64,000 bases of DNA from Hyalella azteca (GCF_000764305.2 NW_025941355.1:1-64000); one strand, 5' to 3'. Positions 13,403 through 25,140 are shown, numbered from the stretch's first letter. Notes: generated from the letters alone by a model not told the origin. Numbers and translations: made by a program.

Positions 13403-13490
13403 GTAGGATTCTAATGAAGGAAGGAAAGTAGGATTCTAAGTTAGGAAGGAAGGCAGGATTCTAAGGAAGGAAGGACGGTAGGATTCTAAG
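13403..13490. repeat. 25-base tandem repeat, four copies
   Basis: The phrase G(T/C)AGGATTCTAA starts at 13403, 13428, 13453 and 13478, an exact 25-base period. It is joined by GAAGGAAGGAAA-type purine runs. This is a simple minisatellite with no coding signal. Confidence 0.9.
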
Positions 13491-14008
13491 CTATTATGAG
13501 GCCAAGAGCAGCGCAAAGATGCAGGAGAGGAGCTAGGGTGGCCACTCTGATGGTGCTTCAGACGTCGACCCGCTCAACACAGATGGCCTGTATTTGCTGT
13601 ATTCCATACATGATTTCCTTGTAAAAAGCATTAAAAATATCGGTCCATTCTTTGGTGTAAATAGCAAGCATAAATAGCTGAAATTTTTAATATCATTATT
13701 ACTTTTTTGAAAACTTGAAAATTTTCAAAGTTGTTAAAAAACATAAGTTACAAGAAGCTCAATATTCTTCCATTATAAAACGAAAAGCACAAGCCATTGG
13801 TAAATTTATTCTGCGCATACAAATGCCCTACTGGCGGACTCTGTGTTTTCAAAATCTTCTCGTTTTGAGGCAGAGAAACACTGGATAAATATCAAAACAA
13901 TAAAAGATAAAATAAAGTAACGAATTACAGAATAAAAGTGCAGTGCACGATATGTGTTTCTTGTCGAATATAATAAAAGGGCTTCCATTAATCAAAGATG
14001 TAAATATC

Positions 14009-14125
14009 TATTATTGTTATTCTATTTTCACGTGAACAGTAACTAAAGAGAATGATAAGCGCCAAANTATTATTGTTATTCTATTTTCACGTGACCAGAA
14101 ACTGAAGAGAATGATAAGCGCCAAA
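14009..14125. repeat. 58-base duplication around a single N (likely assembly join)
   Basis: The 58 bases at 14009-14066, from TATTATTGTTATTC to GATAAGCGCCAAA, are repeated at 14068-14125 with only a few differences. Exactly one N (14067) separates the copies. That pattern is what an unresolved overlap or merged haplotypes would leave, though a real tandem duplication with one uncalled base is possible. Confidence 0.85.
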
Positions 14126-14236
14126 GCTTTTCCAATTACAAATTTTCCATCAACCAATTTTGAATCAATTTTTTTTTGGCATCAACCAATATCATATTTT
14201 TCACATGACGTGAATCAGCTGCGGAGTTGTAGTGAT

Positions 14237-14400
14237 CAGAGGTGGGCAGTAGCGCGCTACATGTAGCGGCCGCTACATTTTCAGTAGCGGTAGCGGTAGC
14301 GGCTCTACATTTAAGGCAATGTAGCGGTAGCGGTAGCGCCCGCTACATATTTAAGTAGCGACACGAGGTTTTGCCGCTACAGCGCTACCGCTACATTTAT
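14237..14400 (+). mobile_element. hAT-like transposon end with GTAGCGG subterminal repeats
   Basis: The segment begins CAGAGGTGGGCAGTAGCG, matching the CAG(A/T)GGTGGGCA start common to many hAT terminal inverted repeats. Multiple GTAGCGG / CCGCTAC units follow in both orientations to about 14400, as in hAT subterminal regions that bind transposase. The eight bases before it (14229-14236, GTAGTGAT) would be the target duplication. The matching right end (TGCCCACCTCTG) was not found downstream, so the element is truncated or its other end has decayed. No transposase frame is present. Confidence 0.7.
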
Positions 14401-15834
14401 AGATAAAGCCTTTAGATTTTACTTAAGGGGACCGGCTACCCTCCAACATAACTTTTTTTTGTTTACAGACGGATCGTTTTGAAACTTGGTACACATATGT
14501 AAAACAAAAATCTAAGACCTTTTTGTTAGTGATGATTTAATCACGCGACCTGTGCTCGCTGCCTAATATTGTTCCCGCTGCCGCAATACTCGTGTGTTGC
14601 ATTTGTTATCAGACTCTTTTACATGATGGATTTATATGAATTATTTTTTGTGGAGTCTACTACTTTAATATTTATTAACTAAAGCATATATAGAAGTACA
14701 TGGAAATTACCATGCATTTCTTAAATTAACAGTTGGTTAAACAAATTTTAACTATATTTTAAAAGTTTCACGAATCACCATAATTTAAGGCCATATTAGA
14801 TTCGTGGTCAACTGAACTTAATGATCTGAAAGAGGTGAACTCAAAAATGTTGTCAATATTTTCTTTCTTAATTCTTTAACTTTGAGCTACAGCTTTGCTA
14901 CTTTCGTTCGTAAATGCAACTCTTTATTTATTATTCGCTCAATATAATTAATGGTTAGATATCTCCTTCTCCTTAGTATCATTCGTTTTCAACGCCAATT
15001 AGGTTCTATTATTAGAATTTTCTGAAAGATTATGTAGAAGGTCAGCAAAAAGATTTCTTTTCGAATATTGTGAGTCTCAGTGTTATTTTATTTGCTGTTA
15101 AAATCACGATGTATTTACGTGTTACATATTACGATCTTTTTTATTACTGAAATATTAAATTTTTACCTATCAGACTGACATGAAAAAATGCTCGTCTTAA
15201 ATGCTGCGCAAGGCTGCTGAATTTCGCTCGCTTTTCTTTCAGATATCCCGCAAGAGCTACGAATTTCAATGAGACTCACCAAGGCCGAAACTAAAATTCC
15301 AAGACTTGTAAATGCATTGCAGGAAATTTGAATCGGAGATTTAACATAGTTTTCATTTCTTTTGTAACTTGGAACCATGTATCTTTTCTTTTTAGCAAAT
15401 ACCAAGCGATTAAATGAACAAAATATAAAGTTCAATGTTTTTGAACAAATACAAAAATACGTCAACTTCAAAGGATTTTTGTACAGCACCAAAATATTGT
15501 TTCATATTTCATTGAAGGGAATAAGCCGCATAATTATTCTTATTATTTCCTTCTTGTGCTTTTTGTTAAAATATTACACTTCTGCAAGCGTTGGAATGAA
15601 GTTATATATAAAATAAAAACTGTGATTTATTCAAACTTATTTCTGTTAGAATTTATATACTTTATTCGTTCTATTTTGCATACTTTACTTTTCCCTTTCC
15701 CAATGATGTTCTCAAATTTTTGGGCAAAATTAGACTTTATATCAATAATACGATTTGTTTATACCAAAACTCTGAAAAAATCAAAATCATTCGTTTCATA
15801 TCATATGAAACATTAAACGTACAATCCATTACAA
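14401..15834. other. Non-coding stretch
   Basis: After the hAT-like end comes TTAAGGGGACCGGCTACC (about 14424), followed by a tract including GAAACTTGGTACACATATG that reads like a dispersed repeat, family unknown. A near-perfect palindrome GTTTCATATCATATGAAAC lies at 15793-15811. The frames at 15163-15816 are AT-rich and have no splice or domain support. Confidence 0.45.
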
Positions 15835-16284
15835 GTATCCTATGGGTGTATTTTCAGTCACTTTATTATTTTCGAAGCTGAAATGAAGAAAGATCTTATT
15901 TTTTAATAATGCAACACTCATGCGTAGTCTGTGCCGCATTTACTGTTTTCAGTATATTATTTCATCAAATTTGTGACACAGTCGTTTATATTTACTAGCT
16001 GCAATTGTTATCATAAAAATAATAGCTAATAAACTTGGCTGTCTATTCGTGCGAAACGAAGGTATGTATCTTATGGGTGTATTTTCTTTCGCTTTATTAT
16101 TTTCGAATCTGAAATGAGGAAAGATCTTATTTTTAATAATGACCCACTCGTGCGTAGTCTGTGCCGCATTTACTATTTTCAGTATTTAATATCATCAAAT
16201 TTATGACACAGTCGTTTATATTTACTAGCTGCAATTGTTATCATAAAAATAATAGCTAATAAACTTGGCTGTCTATTCGTGCGA
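15835..16284. repeat. Tandem duplication of about 220 bases
   Basis: Copy 1 at 15835-16054 and copy 2 at 16066-16284 share nearly all bases, both starting GTATC(C/T)TATGGGTGTATTTT and ending CTGTCTATTCGTGCGA. Differences are small substitutions and short indels. The copies are separated by about 11 bases. No open frame is conserved between them, so this looks like a local non-coding duplication. Confidence 0.92.
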
Positions 16285-16488
16285 GTCTTCGCATTATAGA
16301 CAATAACCACAAAAACCCCTAAGGGATCGTAACATAATAAAAAAAGGCTTCTCCCCGTTGTTCTGCAAGAGATCTGCGAGCGTCGCATTTGCCATGCCAT
16401 TATTCAAGCGCATCGCGTTGTTCTTGTGCATACAAGGGCTGCGGTGCCATTAATTCCACCCTGGACGAGTCAAGATCAGGGTTCTGGA

Positions 16489-16522
16489 ACCCGACTCATG
16501 ATCCATCGATCATGAGTAGGGT
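16489..16522. repeat. Inverted repeat (hairpin-forming)
   Basis: ACTCATGATC and GATCATGAGT form perfect 10-base arms around a CATC loop (16494-16517). After one mismatch the pairing continues with ACCC / GGGT. It lies about 390 bases upstream of the candidate coding exon. Its role is unknown. Confidence 0.85.
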
Positions 16523-16905
16523 CCATTAATTAGTCAATTGCATATACTTTTATTATTCTTGAAATTATTATATTAAATTGGTTATGACTTGAGATTTGTA
16601 CCAATTTCTGAGACTTGGAGTGATTTTTTTTTAATTTCGTGTCATGTTTTTTATTCACATTTTTCGTATGTTGGCACACTTTGAGAAAATGTCACCCGAA
16701 TTTAAATTCATCGTTAATTATCAGAAAAGTAATCATTGCGTAATCAAGAAAACCGTCGGGTATTGTTATCGTAATTTTATTTCATTTTCAAAATTCTTGT
16801 TCCAACAGATATGTTGTGAATACTTATAAGAACACATGAATTTGTATCCATGAATTTTGGACCTACACTAGCCTTGCTCCCTCTGACCCGTCCCCTTCAA
16901 GGCAG

Positions 16906-17239
16906 ATGATAATGACTGGCCTGGTGGCGAACTCTACAGTTCATAAAGTCAAAGCCAGGAAACAAGAAGATTTTGTGGACAAAAGTGAGAGTGAAATTAC
17001 CCCAGCATTTTCTTGTGTAGCCGATCAAACTCTAGTCGATATCAGTGCACTTGGGCAGGACGATAGGAGTTTAAGTGATAACATAGATAACTGTGTCAAC
17101 ATGAATAACCATAGCAACAGTAGTAGTAGTGTCAACATCAACGGTGCCAACAGTAGCTTGAACAACGGCGTTGTCAACAGCAATGCTATCAACAATGGAG
17201 CAAGCTGTGCCCGGGAAGTCAACGGACAGAAATCAACAG
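16906..17239 (+). CDS. Candidate first coding exon, Asn/Ser-rich protein
   Basis: This is the best protein-coding segment in the window, but I do not recognise the protein. The sequence shows 111 codons plus one base, opening MIMTGLVANS. A Lys/Arg/Glu/Asp-rich stretch follows (about residues 14-32), then a Cys-containing acidic stretch. From about residue 62 to 103 it is dominated by Asn and Ser (NNHSNSSSSVNINGANSS), typical of disordered regions in arthropod regulatory or signalling proteins. The ATG directly follows a pyrimidine-rich tract ending GGCAG, which would be an acceptor, so the upstream exon would be 5' UTR. Alternatively the exon is internal, since its frame stays open upstream to about 16840. 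The exon ends ACAG|GTAAGT, a perfect donor, in phase 1. No downstream exon was found, so the intron is long. A 23-base-arm hairpin lies about 290 bases into that intron. Confidence 0.6.
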
Positions 17240-17245
17240 GTAAGT
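17240..17245 (+). other. Splice donor (GTAAGT)
   Basis: GTAAGT after ACAG matches the metazoan U1 consensus at every position. The reading frame runs only 12 more codons before a stop (ORF end at 17274), and those codons lose the Asn/Ser-rich bias, which supports a real exon boundary here. Confidence 0.65.
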
Positions 17246-17531
17246 CCGTAAGAATTGAACATGCATATCATTAACTTTTCAACAAAAATGTTGTATTTGC
17301 TCATCATTAAGGAAGAAATATCTTAACGTTGCTTAAAACTAAATGCCAAAAAATATTATTTCTTATTAAATGAAGAAGTTCACCCTGTAGCATATTTGAA
17401 AGCATAATAATATGAAATAAAACAATATTTTAAAACAATTTTGACAAAGTACAGTTCTCACCAAGATTATAATATACCATTCTTCATTTGAAAATCTTTT
17501 TTCGCTTTGTATTCTGTATATGCAAACATTA

Positions 17532-17581
17532 AAAATATTATTAAAATCCATCATTATTATGATGGATATTAATAATATTTT
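17532..17581. repeat. Near-perfect hairpin, 23-base arms
   Basis: The arms at 17532-17554 and 17559-17581 are reverse complements with a single mismatch, around a four-base TATT loop. The inner arm reads AATCCATCAT / ATGATGGATA. The foldback is shorter than a usual animal pre-microRNA loop, so it may be a tiny foldback element rather than an RNA gene. Confidence 0.85.
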
Positions 17582-18993
17582 ATTAATGCGAAATGTGTAT
17601 CCAAAACACATTACCGTACTACAAATATTAAAAACTCCTGATGATTTCCTGCAATGCCGGTGTCATTAAAAAATATATTGAAAGAATTAATTCAGAATAA
17701 ACAGCAAGCATCTGCAGATTTTTATCATTAACTTGCGCTGTCAACTTCCATTGCAAAATGGAGGGTATATAAATAATTTGCTTCCCGATAAATTCTCACT
17801 TCAACATCAACTAATCAATTTCATAACTAATTGACAGGTTGATTTCAGGCTTCAGAGAAAAAAATAAGAAGTCATGTGTTAGCGTCGGCAGACTGCCGGT
17901 AGTTGAAATGCATGTCGTATGGATTTTGCCAATGGTCAATTACTTCTGCATTTTAGAAATACTTTGCTGCAATTTATTATGAGAGTTTATCGCAAAATTT
18001 TCTCTATTCTTTGATATTAGGTTTTGTAATTGTACACTGACAAAGAATGAACTGATATTCAAGGAATGAATGTAATTAAATTTCAATGGCTGTACTTTTG
18101 CTGAAATTTATTTCTGAAATATTTACTAATCAGTCGAAGCGTTCCTGCGCGCTTTGTAGTAAGGGATCGCGATAGGACTTCAAATTTGTTATTCTACTTT
18201 TGAATCACTTCAGATGTGACATTGTGTGTGGTTATTAGATATCATAGTGTCCCATGATTCCATTATAGAATTGTGGATGTGTTAATGCGTCATAAATAGT
18301 TGTTAGCATAATGTGTTAGTCCTAAGCATGTAACTTCAACCGTGTTCATATAGTTGTCATGAATTTTATTCTATATATTCCTCATTTATATAGTAATCCC
18401 TTTAATATTCTGCTTTCGTTGGTAAATTTTTCGTTGGTTTAGCAAAAAAAAAAAAAAACGCAACCGTTCTAGTTCTAAATCAAAGAAAACACATGGTCTA
18501 TATATTTGTATTTGTTGTTTATTTATTATTGTTGTTTTTTATTTATTATTTTTGTTCCTCCTATAATTATCATCATTGGTTTAATATATGAAAACCGAAA
18601 GATTTGCTTATTTATTCATTGAATGCTCGCCAAAATGTAAAAACGAAAACTGAAGTGAAATATTGGTCATGAAAAGTCAGGGCGAAAAGCTCCATACGAA
18701 CTTTTTGCACCATTTATTGTTTCCGATTTATTCGTGAAAACCGACTAGCGTTGTGAAGCAAATGGTTTTTTAGTATTTTTTCAAGGCATTCTAGTGTTTG
18801 GCTTGACGAGAGGTCGTATGATGCTTTTGAACTGTGAAGGCGGAAATTCTCTTCGGTCGGTTACCGCATATCCGAGCGCGATTGCCCATTTGCGCTTGAA
18901 ATTGAAATCAGTGAGGAAGATTGAACGTCTTATGGTCGTTGAAATGCAACGTGTTGAAGCTCCACAGGGAGCAAGATATCTGCACCTAATATT
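17582..18993. other. Probable intronic non-coding sequence
   Basis: If the exon at 16906-17239 is real, this is intron. It holds a 14-base poly(A) run near 18443 and a TTTATTATT-type simple tract at about 18500-18555. A frame at 18794-19096 enters the 21-base array and has no independent support. Confidence 0.45.
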
Positions 18994-19578
18994 CTGTTCG
19001 GTAAATGGTCTTTTCTGTTCGGTAAATGGTCTTATCTGTTCGGTAAATGGTCTTATCTGTTCGGTAAATGGTCTTATGGTCTTATCTGTTCAGTAAATGG
19101 TCTTATATCTGTTCGGTAAATGGTCTAATCTGTTCGGTAAAGGGTCTTATCTGTTCGGTAAATGGTATTATATGTTCGGTAAATGGTATTATCTGTTCGG
19201 TAAATGGTCTTATCTGTTCGGTAAATGGTCTTATCTAATCGGTAAATGGTCTTATCTGTTCGGTAAATGGTCTTATCTGATTGGTAAATGGTCTTATCTG
19301 TTCGGTAAATGGTCTTATCTGTTCGGTAAATGGTCTTGTCTAATCGGTAAATGGTCTTATCTGTTCGGTAAATGGTATTATCTGATCGGTAAATGGTCTT
19401 ATCCTTATCTGTTCGGTAAATGGTCTTATCTGCTCGGTAAATGGTCTTACCTGTTCGGTAAATGGTCATATCTAATCGGTAAATGGTCTTATCTGTTCGG
19501 TAAATGGTATTATCTGATCGGTAAATGGTCTTATCTGTTCGGTAAATGGTCTTATCTGTTCGGTAAATGGTCTTACTT
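18994..19578. repeat. 21-base minisatellite, about 27 copies
   Basis: The core phrase CTGTTCGGTAAATGGTCTTAT repeats about 27 times, mostly at exactly 21 bases. Variants alternate at the front (TGTTCGG, TAATCGG, TGATCGG, TGATTGG, TGCTCGG) and at the end (TCTTAT, TATTAT, TCATAT). Short partial units interrupt the phase near 19076, 19108 and 19403. Because 21 is a multiple of three and the unit lacks stops in two frames, it gives a plus-strand frame of repeating LFGKWSY and a minus-strand frame of repeating DKTIYRT. Neither has an independent start, signal or flanking domain, so both are taken as by-products of the array. Confidence 0.97.
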
Positions 19579-19649
19579 GTAAAATGTTTTCCTAAAATCG
19601 TGTGAGTGTGATGGTAGAAAGTGCATGCACAATTCAGCTGATACAACAA

Positions 19650-22600
19650 ACGTCAATGAAAATTTGTTTTAAAATGTTTTGTAAAAAAAGCAGCGACATT
19701 TTTTATAGAACAGGTGTCAATTAAAATTTGTTTTAAATGTTTTTCGTTTATTAACGTGGCCGATTATTTTAACAGCATTCACAACAAAGAGACATTCATT
19801 GTCTCCTTATTGAATAAAGATATAAAAAGACATTCACTGGACAATTAATTTATTTAGTCGTTTCCAAATGATGAACGACATTTTATGCGTCACCGGCAAA
19901 GATTATTGCTTAATAAATTTTAATCTTAATTCATTTTTGTTCCTGAACCAGAATCACTAGGAAAATATTGTTCACAGCGAAATTCTCTCGAAATTTTCAA
20001 TTCCAACTCAGAGAGAAAAATTCTTGCATTGTGCTAATCCTGTTGCGTGTTTTTATCAAGGCTTGCGAGAACAAAGACACCGTAAATAAACTCTTAAAAC
20101 TCAACTGCGTTAGCAAAAATCGTTGGGGACTGAAGACAAAATCTCCAGTATCTGTAACGAAAAAACCACTACGTCGAGGTATTTGCACGAACACGTTGAT
20201 TATTTGGAATAATTGAGTTACTTGCAGTTCAATCTAGGTTTTTTTTTCTTAGACAATTTTGGCTTGTTGACTCAGGTTCAATTGCCTCGTTGTTTTCGAA
20301 ACAAATCAATTGTAGAATTTCCAATTAAAAATTTTACAAAAAGTTTCATTTTAATTTGAAAAAAAAATCTAAAACCAACCACTGGCAATTGTGATAGCTC
20401 AACTTGAAGCATTCTACATTGTTACACAGTTTCTCGATATTAAAATTTGCGTATGTTGAAATGGAGAAAATGAGCTAATGTGCGGATAAATAATATAATC
20501 TTTTCAAATTTTGGACAGGGATAAACTGTCATTATCTGAAATTGTGAGTTGAACGTGTCATGAACGAATTTTTTTTAATTATTTTGACTCACCAAACCGT
20601 ATGTCTAACATAAATTTGACTCGCCAAGTCGTATATCCATCATAAATAGACTTAGCCTAACGTTAAGTTCAAACTTGTTTTTGATGCACGCAAAGGTTTG
20701 CGTCGAGTGAGGCTCCTGATGAGCTTGAAATCAATTTAGCGCAGTAATTGCGTATCCAAGTTCATCAAACTGCGACAAACTGCGTGTCGACGAATCTTCA
20801 TAGTTGACAGTGATGGCAGCAGCGCCAATTTGCGATCAAGCCCATAAAAAATGTTGCAAACTTCTGATATTGACACCAAACTTGATAACGATTCTAAAAC
20901 TTCGCATTTTAGGGCATCAAATGACTACTAATGGCTAATTAAACTTGAATAAGGAGATAGATTTAAAACTCATGCGTGGATTTCAAAGCTTATGTATATT
21001 TGTGCTACTTGATTGTGAGAAGTAGGGTAAATGGACTACTAAATAGGCATTAAAGACGACCTCTACATTAGCATAAATTCACATGCCGATTTTTGTATTC
21101 TATGTTTCCATCACTGTAGAATTAACGCGTAGTATGATGTCAAAGGCTTCAATGATTGACTCTTTTATTCAACATTCCGCAAACGGTTTCTCAAAAAAAA
21201 TTAGCATACAAATGAACAAACGTAAACTACACATACAAATATTATATTGATGCAATCGTGTATAACACATCAGTATTCCAATAGAAATATTCAACGAATA
21301 ATTAGAAAATATACGAGATAAATAAATAGCCACTTACCAAACAGTGTGGACACCGTGCTTTTCTCACCAGTCGCAAGCCATGAATAGCGACACAAATTTT
21401 GATCTAAGTAGACCTTGCCTACAAATTTTAAAATTTCAATTATTTATATATAGTACCAAATATGCGACTGCAAGCATCTAAAATTGAACTAAAAATTCAT
21501 ATCGTAAATCTAGAAGTGTTTCATTTCTTATCGCTTCAAAAAAGTACTTGACAAAGGATTAACGATGTACTTCGCTGGGTGGGCCCATGACCAGGCCCAC
21601 TAAAAAATCTTTGGTAAATCTGGAGGGAAGTTAAGGCTTAGACGCGCGTTTTGAAGCGCTATAACACTTAAGGCAGAAGCACGACGTTCGCTTCACGCTG
21701 TTCTAAAGAGCTCTCGGCCATAAGAACTGACGTTAGTCACACACGCCGGTTCCCCGAGACCTTCAATGGACCTGAACCAGTAACAGATTTTTTAGTCGCT
21801 CGGAAGCAGGATATTTTTCTCGCTCGGCTGCTGGGTCGCGTTATGCATAATACAAAACACCATCAGTGCTCTTGGGAGCCAAGCCAGCCAATAAATACAT
21901 TCTGAACAAGATGAATCATATCTGAGAAACAGCGGTAGGCAACCGCCCGTGGTGAAATGTACTGCATCTATACATTTGGATAAAACCACGCTCTTGCTTT
22001 TAACGCAGTAAAAGCAAGGTTATTCCACAAGTTAAATAAAATTTGAGTAGAAATCGCTGTTTTTTGTAGTAATGCAAAAACGCCTCTGCACCGTGTTCCC
22101 AGCAATTTCCATCAATAAAGCCTTAATTGAGCATTTTGTAGATATTGAGTTAAAAATGTTCGGAAGAAATTTTTCTCAAACATGCATGTGTTAGCGTTAC
22201 GCTATGTCATTGAAAGTTTCCTCAGCCTGAACGAAAAAAAATTATTGCAGTGTCGCAACTTGTAAACAAATTTAATACCCACAGCCCCTCTCTTTTTATC
22301 GTTTATCACTCGAATTTTGACCTTCTTGACGAGTTTACAATTTAGTTTGACAGGCAAAATTTAATAATCCCTATTGCACCACGTTTGAATTCGAATTTAA
22401 TTTTCCTTAAAGAATAACTTACCGGCAATGCATCTTTGACATTATCAGACAAACATTCAGATCATTATAAAAGGTTAGACGATGATTATGATACAAATTA
22501 CTTTAACCTAGCGAGCATGTTATCTAAAATATCATTGAGAAAGACGTTTCGACGACATGCATGAGCACAGAACGAACATCTCTTCAGCAGAGCCCTATCG

Positions 22601-22858
22601 GCTGACATTGTAATAAAGTAGATCGAAAACTTCATACTACTGGCATTTAGACCTCGAAGATCAAGCGCGACCAGCTCTCACAGGGGCGTTAAATTTTTTG
22701 TAGCCTTCAGTGCAGCTGCTAGATCCCGACCAGCGTTTTGTAAGATTTTAACTCCAATGTCAGGGTAAGTCATTGCTTGTGATAATTTTGGAATTTAAAG
22801 GTATTGTGAAATACAGTGGAATTTGTGAGCATATAATTGGGTTGTCGTGATTAGGTAT
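19650..22858. other. Non-coding stretch, no supported gene
   Basis: Contains a short imperfect duplication at 20584-20648 (TTGACTC(A/G)CCAA...CATAAA twice) and a recurring AAAATTTGTTTTAAA phrase near 19660-19740. A GC-richer patch at 21570-21780 includes a TGGGCCCATGACCAGGCCCA-type imperfect palindrome. Frames are short and unsupported. Confidence 0.45.
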
Positions 22859-23330
22859 TTAGAATGAATAGAATAGAAATGTCGGTACTGAAGAAATAGC
22901 CCCATGGACTGCTGCCGATTCTTGTACTTTTCGTGACTTGATTCCACAAGGGATCATGCCTTTGGAACCCGATCTTTCCATAACTGACGATTGATTGAGA
23001 TAGCGGCTGGACTTTTTGCCTGGTCCGTAATTTGCTAGGCATTTTACGACTGAACATATGTTCTGCATAGCTTCGTCTTGTCTGTTCTTGAACGCGTTCA
23101 TATTCGGAGCGTCAACGATGTCATCAGGGAGGCTGTTCCACATGTCGGTGACTCGAAGCGAGAAGAAATGCTGTCGCATGGATGTGTTACAACGCAGTTT
23201 TTTTAGTTTATGGCCGCGCCCCCTGTGTTGGTTCTTGTTTAAAATTCCAGTAATACTTCCGGGACCTTGTATAAACCGTGGGTATACTTCTATACTCCAA
23301 TTAGGTCACCACGCTGACTTCGATTTATTC
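22859..23330 (-). mobile_element. 3' end of a CR1-like LINE (broken reverse-transcriptase ORF tail)
   Basis: Reading the minus strand, the fragment encodes the conserved C-terminal tail that follows the reverse-transcriptase domain in CR1/L2-type non-LTR retrotransposons. It first gives RGDLI, then KYTHGLYKVPE, then RGHKLKKLRC, then HFFSLRV and MWNSLPDDIVDAPNMNAFKN. The equivalent family pattern (RGDLIE..K...G, F(F/S)..RV...WN.LP..VV.A....FK.R) is well known. The frame is broken by stops around 23295 and 23243 and a shift near 23240, so it is a dead copy. It is severely 5'-truncated, as LINE insertions usually are, because no catalytic YADD region is present. After the frame the sequence ends in TTCTATTCTATTCATTC, a short ATTCT-type tail as seen at CR1-like 3' ends. 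Clade assignment is inference. Confidence 0.85.
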
Positions 23331-23351
23331 TTTTTTTTTTATTATTTTTAG

Positions 23352-25087
23352 GACCATGCGCTTATCTCGCAAGTTCCAGCTCAAGCCTTCTCCACGCATC
23401 CCAGTACTTAATTCGGGCCTTTTCCTTCGGCATTTGATTTGTAAATTATTAGTTCTCTATTTCCGATTTGTTTCTTTCATTGTTTGCCTTTTATTGAAAT
23501 ATAGTAAAATTATCTGTTATGACATGCCAATGGCGTTTCGGATCCCGTGCAGCCGAAGCCTTGCTAATTAAGCCAATAAAGAAGCGGCATATAGTTTCCG
23601 GTCATTGGCAGGCGCGTTAAGAAAACCGTCCAAACTTTTGAGGTGACGCGACTAGTCATTCCGAACACCTGAGGCTAGTTTGTCACAGACATGTTGCATA
23701 TTACGATATTTTAATTACATCATATAAATTTTTAAACAAAACCAAAAATCGTCTTGTTTTATACCAGGAGAGAAATTTACCTACATAACAGTAGAGATGT
23801 AATGAACCAAATATTTTTTATATATAAATCGACCTTTACATTTTCCTATTTATTGGATAGCATCATACAATATACTACCTCTTAAAGACGGTGTAAATAG
23901 AAGCATCAAGTCTCATCAAAATATGAACGAAATAATTGCTGTGCCTGATAAGAAAAATATTCCCAGCAGGAGGTAAAATATTTTTTCTTAGAAATAATTA
24001 CTAATTGGCTATGCAAGGCGTAAATTAACAGCGATGAAAAAAAATTACAACTTTTCTAGTGCAAGAAGAAAAATATTTGTTCTGGAAGAAATGATGTAGT
24101 TTGGATACATAATTAAGTTGTGCAGGCTTGGACCTTAAAGTGACAATGACATTAGACATCAGAGATGAAGTTCGGCTTTAGTCAGCGACAGACTTTTGAA
24201 TTAATGACTAATTAGCGTGTGCGTAGCGATAAATATTTTATCGCAGTTTCATTTGAATTGCAGTGCGTGAATTAAATTTAGATTACCGGAATTTATTCAT
24301 GGTGAGGAAGAAATGTTTTTTCGAGGGCGATGAAAATAAATAATAAAGTTATATTCATGGATGTTGGCTTCGCTAAACGTTGGTGTAGCTTTTTGGTGTT
24401 TTGTTTGATTGTTCGAGAAATGATACGGGCACATACCTTACAGGGAGAATTTAATTTGCTTCCAGTAAGCTGGAGAATACAGATGTTTCAAATAATATAT
24501 AATAAAAACGTATAATATAACCATGCCCTAAATTCTAAACTGCGCGTTTATGAAAAATTTCTCTACATTCGCAGAAAACATTCAGCTGAAAGTGCGTATA
24601 ATATATTTTCTTGATATACAAAGAGCTGGTTAATCGGTTTTAATTCACATTTGAGATATTTCCTCACTACTCTCAAATGTAAATTATCACCGATAATCAA
24701 TAAATAATAATCGATAAGCTATCTTGCTCAAAGGCAACCCCAATAAGCACATTCAACTGGGCGATAATAAATCCTCGTACATATTTACGCCCGTGTAATT
24801 TTTCAAGGATGTGGAATAGTGCTGTGTTTATACATCTTTGTTATCTAATACATGCATTTTACATGCACTGCAACAACACGAACTGGGGTTTAAGCCAGAT
24901 AAAATGCCTAATTGTTGACGTACAATTCCAGTTCAATTCTATGCAAGAGGAGCGTGCAGCGCTGCATGCCAACGCTGCACAATGCAAAGAACATCGCTGA
25001 CGTGTCTGAGAGTTCAATTATTAGTCTGAGTTTGTTATATTATTATTAGTCTGAGTGTTCAATTATTATTAATTCAATTATATATTA
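23352..25087. other. Non-coding stretch
   Basis: No gene, repeat array or recognisable element beyond AT-rich sequence. Frames of 60-70 codons occur without splice context. Confidence 0.5.
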
Positions 25088-25140
25088 AGGCTCAAGCTCG
25101 TCGTTGAGTGCGTAGTTCATATTGATTCTGAAAGTAATAT
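25088..25140 (+). repeat. 53-base inverted repeat, left copy
   Basis: From AGGCTCAAGCTCGTCG to AAAGTAATAT this segment is the reverse complement of 30895-30947 with one mismatch. Similarity stops sharply on both sides. Source unknown: it could be two insertions or fragments of one repeat family, or the ends of a 5.9 kb unit. Confidence 0.9.

Noticed and set aside
18994..19578. CRISPR-like array
   Set aside because: Units are contiguous with no unique spacers, and the DNA is animal-like.
19097..19649. 161- and 174-codon frames with heptad repeats
   Set aside because: Pure by-products of a 21-base array with no stops; no flanking domain or splice signal.
23058..23351. Plus-strand 97-codon frame
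   Set aside because: It is the antisense shadow of the LINE tail, whose minus-strand frame matches a known protein pattern.
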